DNA from: Opitutaceae bacterium
GTDB taxonomy: Bacteria > Verrucomicrobiota > Verrucomicrobiia > Opitutales > Opitutaceae
DNA: 33,575 nucleotides
Assembly (NCBI GenBank): GCA_028822375.1
Contig: JAPKDW010000018.1
Span: forward strand, 1 to 33,575
Direction: 5' to 3'
Position 1 is the first letter of the stretch; each line of letters begins with the position of its first letter. Below, in pieces: positions 15,384 through 22,165 of this stretch. Position numbers and translations under genes: made by a program. The notes under the pieces are model-generated. The model was not told the origin of the DNA. It saw nothing but the letters and a program-made list of their open reading frames with translations, and ran no database searches.

Positions 15384-16082
15384 TTACTGCGTGACGTTCA
15401 ATTTGGCCTTGAGGGCGGCGAGCTTGTCATTGACTTCAACGGAAGCGCTGCCGCTAGCTCCGAGCCCCTCGAATTCTTTTTCAAGCCTATCTCCGCTACC
15501 GGTGGAGACGTCGGCGATTTCTTTGGCCGCATCGGCTTCGAAGCCTTGGCGTTCCGCCTTGGCTTTCATGCGAGCCATTAGGTCGTCGGCGTTGTTCTTG
15601 CCAGAGATGCGGGCCTTGGCTTCGTAGATGTCTTTCTTGACTTGGGCGGCTTTGCTTTGGGCGATAATAAAATCTTTATTCCGGCGGAATTCAGCCACTT
15701 CATCACCCATTTTGATGATTTCCTTTTTGAGTTCGTCGACGGAATCGCGTTGACTCTGCCACTGGCTTTGGAGGGTCGCCGCTTTCTGCTCGTGCTCGGT
15801 GCCGCGTTGCAGGGCTCGGATGGCAAGTTCTTCTTTGCCTGCCTTGAGGGCCATTTCCGCCTTCTGTTCCCAGGTGAATTTCTCGGCTTTTTCCTTTTCG
15901 AGAAGGGCCTTGGTTTGGCGTTCCGTAGCGATGCAGCTTTGGATGGATTTCTTGGCGTCACGGATCTGGGTTTCTTTGTCTCGAATGGCTTGCTCGAGCA
16001 TGAGTTCGGGCTTCTCCAGATTATCGACCATCTTATTTGCGGCGGCTTCGCCTACTTTGAATATGCGTGAAAATATGCTCAT
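15384..16082 (-). CDS. PspA/IM30 family membrane-integrity protein (YjfJ-like)
   Basis: A 232-residue, highly charged, almost wholly helical protein. The N-terminal amphipathic helix MSIFSRIFKVGEAAANKMVD is followed by EKPELMLEQAIRDKE, the conserved PspA/IM30 start, then long coiled coils (about residues 30-150: EQKAEMALKAGKEELAIRAL, KEIIKMGDEVAEFRR). A flexible tail (about 185-232) ends in NDKLAALKAKLNVTQ. PspA/Vipp1 proteins have an ESCRT-III-like fold and polymerise on stressed membranes. The neighbourhood (DUF2170, DUF350, polyamine enzymes) places it closer to E. coli YjfJ than to the phage-shock pspABC operon. No pspB, pspC or pspF is present. Confidence 0.93.
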   Translation of the reverse strand: MSIFSRIFKVGEAAANKMVDNLEKPELMLEQAIRDKETQIRDAKKSIQSCIATERQTKALLEKEKAEKFTWEQKAEMALKAGKEELAIRALQRGTEHEQKAATLQSQWQSQRDSVDELKKEIIKMGDEVAEFRRNKDFIIAQSKAAQVKKDIYEAKARISGKNNADDLMARMKAKAERQGFEADAAKEIADVSTGSGDRLEKEFEGLGASGSASVEVNDKLAALKAKLNVTQ

Positions 16083-16103
16083 ATCAGAAAAATGGGTCAG
16101 GGG

Positions 16104-16520
16104 TTAGGTTTCGTTTGTTTGGGCGGTGAAGAGCGCTTCGGCTTTGTCGACGGCAAGTTCTAGGGAGTCAAACACGCAGAGGATTTCATGGTCGTTGAGG
16201 CTGCCACTTTCGCGGCTCTCAACGAGCACGAGGCGCGGGTCTTCCGGGTTGGCGTTGTTGATCCCGAAGCTGACTGGGAGAATTTCCGTATTCAGATCGA
16301 GCAGCTTGAAGTGGAGGGACGCCGGGCCGAAGTCGTGGACGTTGCCGAGATCGACTTCGAAGTAGATGGTTTTGTCATTGATTTTCACGAAGACAGGGAG
16401 TTCTTCGTCTCGCGTGATTCTATAGACGTCGTTGTCGAGGTCTTCGACGTCGAAGCCGTGTAGCATGAGGAAACGGCTGAATTCTTCTTGAGTTTCTATT
16501 TTGACGATTACTTCGTTCAT
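16104..16520 (-). CDS. DUF2170 (YjfI-like) protein
   Basis: A 138-residue acidic soluble protein, close to the length of E. coli YjfI. The visible pattern is an N-terminal EEFSRFLMLHGFDVEDLDNDVYRITRDEELPVFVKI, then LPVSFGINNANPEDPRLVLVESRESGSL with LNDHEILCVFDSLELAVDKAEAL at the end. I assign it to DUF2170 from this and from its position directly before pspA, as yjfI is before yjfJ in E. coli. The biochemical role is unknown. It is 21 bases upstream of pspA. Confidence 0.6.
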   Translation of the reverse strand: MNEVIVKIETQEEFSRFLMLHGFDVEDLDNDVYRITRDEELPVFVKINDKTIYFEVDLGNVHDFGPASLHFKLLDLNTEILPVSFGINNANPEDPRLVLVESRESGSLNDHEILCVFDSLELAVDKAEALFTAQTNET

Positions 16521-16548
16521 TGTGTTGATGGAATGTTTGAAGGCTACG

Positions 16549-17646
16549 TTAAGCGATGCGCTTTCGTTTGATATCTTCTTCGATTGAAATAAAGTCTTCT
16601 AGTTTGTCGGCAAGGATAATGAGCTGGTCGCCTGCATCTACATTCGTATCCTTTGGCGGGTTTAGGATGTGTTTATCCTGTTTTACGATGCCGATGAGCA
16701 CCATATTAACCGGGTGATTGAGAGCGGCGATCTGCAGCTCGATAAAAGAGATTTCGGTTAGGGAAGTTGCATGGACGTAGAACTGGCTGCCATCCTGGTT
16801 GGTGATTAATTGCTCGAATGTTTTACGAATGCCGGGGTAAAGAAACTCCTGCACGATCATTCGCTCGTTGATGCCGTCCGATAGGACGATGCCGTCGGTA
16901 TTGGCCCGGTGCATCATCCGTAGGTTGCTGGTGCTGACGAGTTCGACTACGGTTTTGATGGGGTTGCCGGTTTCGAGTTCAATCAATTCTATGACGGAGC
17001 CGATGGCATAGGTCTGCGCGTCGCAAGAAGGGTCGCCGATTCTCTCAGGTAGAATGAACACCCCGTCGCATTGGCTGATATTCGCTTGATGGAGCGTTTC
17101 CTCGTTGATGGGCAGGCCTTTGACGAAGAGTATGCCGCGTTTCTGTAGCGGCTCGGGCAGCTCGTCGAAAGCGTTGCTGACGATTACAATGGTCCGGTCC
17201 TTGTAAGTCGCGGTTCCTTGGAGTTCGTCCAAGAGCATCAAAGTCTTGTCGACGTTGGGGCTATTGCAAATGACGATGTGGTTTTTGGCTGTGATGTTCA
17301 TAGCGCCTTTTTTTCGTTTGGATACGCGTTCGAGTAGAGATTCAGTTACTGCAGCGAGTAGATAGCCAAGCAGGCCGATGCCTACGAGAAAGCAGGGGTA
17401 GGCGATTAGGAAACGTCCGACGAAGGTTTGAGGGTATAGGTCGCCGTAGCCGACGGTGGTCATGGTGACCATCGCCCACCAGATGGAGTCGACGAGGGTC
17501 AATCCTTCGTTCACCGAGCGTTCTGCAAAATAGTACCCGACCCCGAAGACGAGATTCAAGCCTGCTGCGATGGCGAGGACGTTGATCGTCTTGACGCTGG
17601 AGGCGCTCCTCTTGGAGAGGAATCGTTTGAATAGGGCGAATAGCAT
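16549..17646 (-). CDS. Two-TM potassium channel with RCK (TrkA-N/TrkA-C) domains
   Basis: A 365-residue protein. TM1 is at about 20-41, the pore helix and filter follow as WWAMVTMTTVGYGDLYP (TVGYG at 64-68, the K+ selectivity filter), and TM2 at about 78-101. From about 120 there is an RCK N-domain (KNHIVICNSPNVDKTLMLLDEL), in which the usual glycine-rich nucleotide loop is replaced by CNSPNVD, and from about 290 an RCK C-domain (SFIELQIAALNHPVNMVLIGI, then NVDAGDQLIILAD). The start is ATG at 17646, 14 bases after the previous stop; an open extension to 17991 overlaps the upstream gene and is Arg/Pro-rich shadow sequence. It likely gates K+ flux in response to ligands or voltage within this stress operon. 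Confidence 0.92.
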   Translation of the reverse strand: MLFALFKRFLSKRSASSVKTINVLAIAAGLNLVFGVGYYFAERSVNEGLTLVDSIWWAMVTMTTVGYGDLYPQTFVGRFLIAYPCFLVGIGLLGYLLAAVTESLLERVSKRKKGAMNITAKNHIVICNSPNVDKTLMLLDELQGTATYKDRTIVIVSNAFDELPEPLQKRGILFVKGLPINEETLHQANISQCDGVFILPERIGDPSCDAQTYAIGSVIELIELETGNPIKTVVELVSTSNLRMMHRANTDGIVLSDGINERMIVQEFLYPGIRKTFEQLITNQDGSQFYVHATSLTEISFIELQIAALNHPVNMVLIGIVKQDKHILNPPKDTNVDAGDQLIILADKLEDFISIEEDIKRKRIA

Positions 17647-17660
17647 TTCCGATTTTCCGG

Positions 17661-18467
17661 CTAGAGTTCCCAGGGCTCTTTCCAGTGCTCGGGTTTGCCT
17701 GGAGATGCGTCGAAGACGTTGGTTTTGTCCTTCAGAACCTTGACGGCTTCGAGGGTGGATTCGTTGGGCGAATCGGCGGTCGGGTGGGCGATTTCTCGGT
17801 AGGGCGATTCTTCTTTTCCGTGTAGTTGCTCTACGAGCGAGAGTCCTTGGTTGACGATGTCTTGGATAACGGATTCGCCGGATACGGGGCCATCTTCGCT
17901 GTCCCAGCCGAGTTGCTCGATGCGCAGGGTCGAGTTGCAGATATTGAGAATTTCGTCCCACACGCTGCCTAGCAATAGGTCGAATGCCCAACCGGTTTCC
18001 GTTCGCCCGAAGCGCTCTTCGTTGACGAAGCTCATGAAAACGATTTCAACTGGATCGATTCCCTTGTAGGCGGCGATCGCCACGCGAAGGTCTTCCCAGC
18101 GTTCCTGTTTTAGGTGGGTTTTCCAGCTGGATTTAATGTCGAAATCGAAATAGTTGGCGAATGCGAAGCTGCCTTCCTCGAGATCGACAGCGCAGAATAC
18201 GTCGAAGAAAGTTAGAAAATCCGAGTAGCGGAGCATGAAGCGCTGGAGCGCGTCGCGTCCTTTTTCGGTGGGTGTGTAGCGTTCGTCGTCTTTGATTTGG
18301 ATTAAGTCGCGAACGAGCAACCATTCGAGGATGGGTTCCAGGTCTTCCTCTTCCCGCTCGAGCATGAGCGCAAAGAGCTTTGGAGCATTTATCATGTACT
18401 CCAGGAGATAGATCGCGGCAAACTGACTCTTCTGAGCCTCGGTAACCGAGTATTGGGCGATGGACAT
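17661..18467 (-). CDS. Uncharacterised protein of polyamine/PspA operon, winged-helix-like N-terminus
   Basis: A 268-residue acidic soluble protein without signal or membrane segment. Residues about 10-80 resemble a winged helix: several helices (AAIYLLEYMINAPKLFALML, EPILEWLLVRDLI) then a wing-like IKDDERYTPTEKGRDALQRF, a pattern common in DNA-binding or protein-interaction domains. The middle (FLTFFDVFCAVDLEEGSFAF, WEDLRVAIAAYKGIDPVEIVFMSFV) is a second, unrecognised alpha/beta domain; the last about 60 residues look disordered and end KPEHWKEPWEL. It starts four bases after the DUF350 gene and precedes the K+ channel gene by 14 bases. E. coli has yjfK (DUF2491) at a comparable place, but I see no clear likeness. 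Confidence 0.75.
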   Translation of the reverse strand: MSIAQYSVTEAQKSQFAAIYLLEYMINAPKLFALMLEREEEDLEPILEWLLVRDLIQIKDDERYTPTEKGRDALQRFMLRYSDFLTFFDVFCAVDLEEGSFAFANYFDFDIKSSWKTHLKQERWEDLRVAIAAYKGIDPVEIVFMSFVNEERFGRTETGWAFDLLLGSVWDEILNICNSTLRIEQLGWDSEDGPVSGESVIQDIVNQGLSLVEQLHGKEESPYREIAHPTADSPNESTLEAVKVLKDKTNVFDASPGKPEHWKEPWEL

Positions 18468-18471
18468 CGGT

Positions 18472-19380
18472 CTAGTTAAATAGCGTGGTGAGTATGAGAG
18501 TCAGACCAATCGCGGCTGTACCTTCGATCAGGGCGGCTCCCCAGTTGCGGTCCTTGGAGATTTCCTCGTCTAAAGACGCGCCGGGCAGAATGAATTTATC
18601 GACGACGTAGCGGCATACCGTGAGAAGGAAGACGCAGATAACGAACCATAGGGCGAGTCCTAGGATGGAGTCGTTGTTCACGATGTAGCTGGAGAGCAGC
18701 ATCCCGACTGCGGCTAGCGTGATACCGAAGCCGACGCCCGCAGCGGCGTTGTCTTTTTCGATTTCCTTATGGAGGTCGTAGGAGCTAATCTTTTGGTAGA
18801 CGATCGCGAAAAGGATGAAGGCGACTTGGCCAATGGCGAAATAGAGCAGAGTCGAGAAGACATCCGCGAGCAGGCTGCCGGAGGTTTCGCCGTAGGTGGC
18901 GGCTTGGATCGTGAAGGCAGAGCCAATGTAGGCTCCCGCTTGGACGGCGCCGGTCCCGATGTTTTGGTCCTCGACGAGTTCCTTTACGTTCTTGAACTGG
19001 CTCAGGAGAAACTTGTCGTTGGCGATGCGGGCTATTTGAAGCAGTCCGATTCCGAAGAGCGCCCAGATTAGCGTGCCGCCAATGTCTCGGAGCAAGAGGT
19101 TTTGGCCGCTTCCCGTGTCCGATACTGCTATGTCCTGCCGAAGGACTCCCCATAGGATGATGCCGATTGCGAGGATATATCCAGAGAAAGACACGGCGAT
19201 CGCCTTGTTGTCTTTGGTGGTAAGTTCGGTCGAAAGTTTGTATGGAGTGCAGAGGTCGTTGACTACTTTTCCAATCCATAGGATCGCGATTGCGAGGACG
19301 AGAAAGATGATCGCCTGGCTGTCGATGAGCGACAGGGCTTCTTCGGTTCCGAAAAACGCTTTAAGAGAATCTGTATTCAT
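18472..19380 (-). CDS. DUF350 (YjfL-like) membrane protein with two repeats
   Basis: A 302-residue integral membrane protein with about eight hydrophobic segments arranged as two similar four-helix halves, each resembling DUF350: first half KAIAVSFSGYILAIGIILWGVL with LIWALFGIGLLQIARI, second half AAAGVGFGITLAAVGMLLSSYIV with LALWFVICVFLLTVCRYVVDK. E. coli YjfL has one DUF350 unit (about 130 residues), so this is a tandem form, which is common outside enterobacteria. Its transport or sensing function is unknown. It lies 25 bases after the lipoprotein gene and four bases before the next gene, firmly inside the operon. Confidence 0.85.
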   Translation of the reverse strand: MNTDSLKAFFGTEEALSLIDSQAIIFLVLAIAILWIGKVVNDLCTPYKLSTELTTKDNKAIAVSFSGYILAIGIILWGVLRQDIAVSDTGSGQNLLLRDIGGTLIWALFGIGLLQIARIANDKFLLSQFKNVKELVEDQNIGTGAVQAGAYIGSAFTIQAATYGETSGSLLADVFSTLLYFAIGQVAFILFAIVYQKISSYDLHKEIEKDNAAAGVGFGITLAAVGMLLSSYIVNNDSILGLALWFVICVFLLTVCRYVVDKFILPGASLDEEISKDRNWGAALIEGTAAIGLTLILTTLFN

Positions 19381-19405
19381 TTTTTATTACTCCTGTTGAA
19401 GGGGT

Positions 19406-20269
19406 TTATTTGCCACCGCCTCGGTAGCTGGATGTTCGCGAGGTCCTGACGCTAGGGCTACTTGATCGGGAGCTGCTGCTTCCGAATCCTCCGCTTCGTA
19501 TCGTCTTGGATGGGTTGCGAGTTTGGAAACTCTTTTGGGCAGTGGTTGGGCTCTTGAGAGGGGCTTTGATGTTATTGGCGCTCTTGGTCGCGTTTGGAGA
19601 GGCCGAGGACGAGCTGAGACTTGAAGCGGTTGCCTTCGTGTAGCCGGAATTGCTCGTAGTCTTTCTCATATCGCTACGATAGGAATCGTAGTTTCGAGAC
19701 GGATAGGAACGGTAGGTGTTCGGGTAGCGTCCATAACCCCAAGGAGAGTAGTAGGGGCGATGGCTGCTGAAGAGCCATGAGACCAGAAGCACGTCGGTCA
19801 GAGAGGTGCGTCTGTGGTAGTAGTGACCTGAGCCGTAGAGATGCTGGTTTCCGTAAGTTTGGATGTGAGCGCGACCATCGCTCGTCTTTTCGATCTCAAT
19901 CGTGGCTACTTCCTGAGTTTGTCCATCTGCTAGATCGACGGTGAGGGAGAATCCGCGTTGGTTGTCGGTTCCGTATTCGGTTACCTTGATGTAGTCGACG
20001 GCGCCGTTTTCGTCGAGGTCGAGATTGTTGATGCCGACGCTGGAGTCGTTGAGCATTTGCTCGAACTCTCCGCCGGTCTTGGCGCGTTTGAGGAGTTCGC
20101 CAACGGCCTGCAAATCGAGACCGGAGGCTGCGTCCTGCGTAATCGTTTGCTGGACTGTGACGTTGTAATTGTTGGAGCGAGAGCTGCTGCGGCTACAATT
20201 CGAGCAGCTCGAAATTACGAAGAGAAATGCGAGTACGCCTATGCCGATGTTGAGGTGATTGGAGGTCAT
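19406..20269 (-). CDS. Ser/Gly/Arg-rich lipoprotein of polyamine/PspA operon
   Basis: A 287-residue protein with a lipoprotein-type signal (hydrophobic IGIGVLAFLFVISSC, lipid Cys22). The mature N-domain (about 37-130) contains NNLDLDENGAVDYIKVTEYG, with a DxDxNGxxD loop (84-92) that could bind Ca2+, and EVATIEIEK strands; a similar motif occurs in many secreted Bacteroidota proteins. A Tyr-rich stretch (YYSPWGYGRYPNTYRSYPSR) follows. The last about 90 residues are low-complexity Ser/Thr/Gly/Arg (SGGFGSSSSRSSSPSVRTSR), recalling the tails of YjfM-type DUF1190 proteins. It probably sits in the cell envelope, where a basic flexible tail could touch phospholipid or LPS. Confidence 0.75.
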   Translation of the reverse strand: MTSNHLNIGIGVLAFLFVISSCSNCSRSSSRSNNYNVTVQQTITQDAASGLDLQAVGELLKRAKTGGEFEQMLNDSSVGINNLDLDENGAVDYIKVTEYGTDNQRGFSLTVDLADGQTQEVATIEIEKTSDGRAHIQTYGNQHLYGSGHYYHRRTSLTDVLLVSWLFSSHRPYYSPWGYGRYPNTYRSYPSRNYDSYRSDMRKTTSNSGYTKATASSLSSSSASPNATKSANNIKAPLKSPTTAQKSFQTRNPSKTIRSGGFGSSSSRSSSPSVRTSRTSSYRGGGK

Positions 20270-20321
20270 GTTGTTTGCTTGTTCGTGTTATGCTGTGCGG
20301 CGTAAATAGAGGTTGCGAAGG

Positions 20322-22046
20322 CTAAAGAGTACTCTGCGAGCCTTTCCAGGCTTCGAGGTAGTAATTGTAGATACAAGGATTTGTAATCGTATTCACAGAT
20401 TGCTGATCCGTTTCGAGTTGGTTTTTTCCGAAGTGCAGTGATGCCCTGGTTAATTCGGATGTAAGGTACTTTGTGTGGCGAGTCAAGTTGGGGGTGTCGG
20501 ACAAAGCGTGTTTAAGTTTTGTTTCGCTATAAAACGTATCGCGACCGCCGATCCACCAGCCCCACTCGCCGAAGGAAGGCACGTTGTCGTGAAACGGCAC
20601 TGCCGTAAGGCCTCCGCTGTGTAGGGTCCTGCCGATGCAAAGGAATGCTTCCTTGGCGTGATAAGGAGAGGTGGATTGTTGGACGAAGACGCCGTCGGCG
20701 CTGAGTTTTTGGCGGATGAAACCGTAAAAGTGCTGGCTGTAGAGTTTGGCGAGCTCTACGGAATTGGGGTCGGGGAAGTCTATTATGATGACGTCGAACT
20801 TTCCGGGCGCTTGGGCGACGAATGCGGATGCATCTACGTTTAACACTGAAATCGTAGCTACGGTATCGGTGCTTTCTGCGTCGAAGTCGGTTGCTTTTGT
20901 GATAGATATTTTGGCTTCGCCGGTGTCGAGAAAGGCTTGGTTTTCGGTGGCGGTGACGCGTGTCGAGGAGAGGCTACCGTGGTTGAGGCGTTTGAAGTGG
21001 ACGTTGTTGCGAGCGAGATCGGTCATCATCGGATCTAGGTCTACGAGGGTGACCGATTCGACGTCGTCGTATTTTAGGACTTCCCGCAGCGCGAGACCAT
21101 CTCCCCCGCCGAGGATTAGCACTTTATCGCGTCGCGTCGCGATTTGCATGGCTGGGTGCACGAGGTGTTCGTGATAGATGTGCTCGTCGTGGCTGTTGAA
21201 CTGCAGGTGCCCGTTGATGAAGCAGGAGATCACTCCAGCGTGGCTCTCCGTGAGGACTATATGTTGGTATTTGGACGTTTCGGAAAAGATGATGCGGTCG
21301 CGATAGAGTCGTTGCTCGGCAGTTTGCGTCCAGTCGTCCCCGAAGGTGAATCCCACGCCAATCAAGATTCCAACGAGTCCGATGCCCGCGTAGAGGCGAG
21401 CATGGTAGGATGCCTGAGAGCGAAAGGATATTAGCAGAACGAGCGCTGTAAAAAGGGTGGTTAGAGCGAGGATCAGACCCGTTTGCACCATTGTGAAATA
21501 GCGGAACAGGAGGAATACCCAGAGCATCGCTCCAATCAGAGCCCCCATGTAATCCATTTTTAGGATACGGGCGAGATTGCTCTTAACGTCGGTAGAAAAT
21601 TGTTCGTTGATTCGAGAAAGCAGCGGGATTTCAAACCCTATCAAGATCCCAATGCTACTTATTAGCAGGTACTGCGTGAGCGCGAAGTGGGATGGATACG
21701 CGCTAAAGACATGCAGCATGAGCAATGACCCGAAACCTCCGAGCAGGGCCAGCAGGATTTGGCTGTAGACGAATATGTCGATCAGGCGCTTGTCTGAAAT
21801 GTGACGTTGGATCTCGGCTCCAAGACCCATGCAGAATAGCATTACGGCGATGACGATAGCCCACTGTTGGACGGAGTTTCCTAGGATATCGGATGCGATC
21901 TTGCTGAGCGTGTATTCATAGGCCATGCCGCATGCGCCCATCATGAACGTCACGCAGATGATCGCAACGGTTTGCAAAGAGCGGTGCTCGTTTGCTTTTG
22001 TTGAAAAGGGAGCCGGGGCGGAATTAGGCGCTTTAGGATTGCTCAT
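20322..22046 (-). CDS. speE: Polyamine aminopropyltransferase (spermidine synthase-like) with N-terminal membrane domain
   Basis: A 574-residue protein. Residues about 25-240 hold seven to eight transmembrane segments; the C-terminal half is a spermidine synthase domain with the decarboxylated-AdoMet loop LILGGGDGLALREVL (GGGDG at 313-317), VTLVDLDPMM, and IIIDFPDPNSVELAKLYSQHFY carrying the catalytic Asp. Between VTA (about 373) and VLNVDASAF (about 411) there is an extra stretch of about 30-40 residues compared with ordinary SpeE. It should transfer an aminopropyl group from dcAdoMet (made by SpeD, same run) to putrescine or another amine at the membrane. ATG 22046 is preferred over TTG 22070. 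It is the first gene of the run; 52 bases separate it from the lipoprotein gene. Confidence 0.9.
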   Translation of the reverse strand: MSNPKAPNSAPAPFSTKANEHRSLQTVAIICVTFMMGACGMAYEYTLSKIASDILGNSVQQWAIVIAVMLFCMGLGAEIQRHISDKRLIDIFVYSQILLALLGGFGSLLMLHVFSAYPSHFALTQYLLISSIGILIGFEIPLLSRINEQFSTDVKSNLARILKMDYMGALIGAMLWVFLLFRYFTMVQTGLILALTTLFTALVLLISFRSQASYHARLYAGIGLVGILIGVGFTFGDDWTQTAEQRLYRDRIIFSETSKYQHIVLTESHAGVISCFINGHLQFNSHDEHIYHEHLVHPAMQIATRRDKVLILGGGDGLALREVLKYDDVESVTLVDLDPMMTDLARNNVHFKRLNHGSLSSTRVTATENQAFLDTGEAKISITKATDFDAESTDTVATISVLNVDASAFVAQAPGKFDVIIIDFPDPNSVELAKLYSQHFYGFIRQKLSADGVFVQQSTSPYHAKEAFLCIGRTLHSGGLTAVPFHDNVPSFGEWGWWIGGRDTFYSETKLKHALSDTPNLTRHTKYLTSELTRASLHFGKNQLETDQQSVNTITNPCIYNYYLEAWKGSQSTL

Positions 22047-22165
22047 GCTCGATGTTCTGGATCGCTTCAAAAGCGGAGCAGGGGACGATACGCAATAGTA
22101 ATTCGCTCTACTTTGCTAAATGAGGCAAATGGTAATCATTCGGTCCAGGACAACGCGTAGCTTTC

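Noticed and set aside
15384-16082. Classical phage-shock operon
   Set aside because: No pspB, pspC or pspF; neighbours match the yjf/polyamine type of PspA locus instead.
17647-17991. N-terminal extension of the K+ channel ORF (115 residues)
   Set aside because: It is Arg/Pro-rich, overlaps the upstream operon gene in another frame, and the TM1-filter-TM2 core starts cleanly at ATG 17646.
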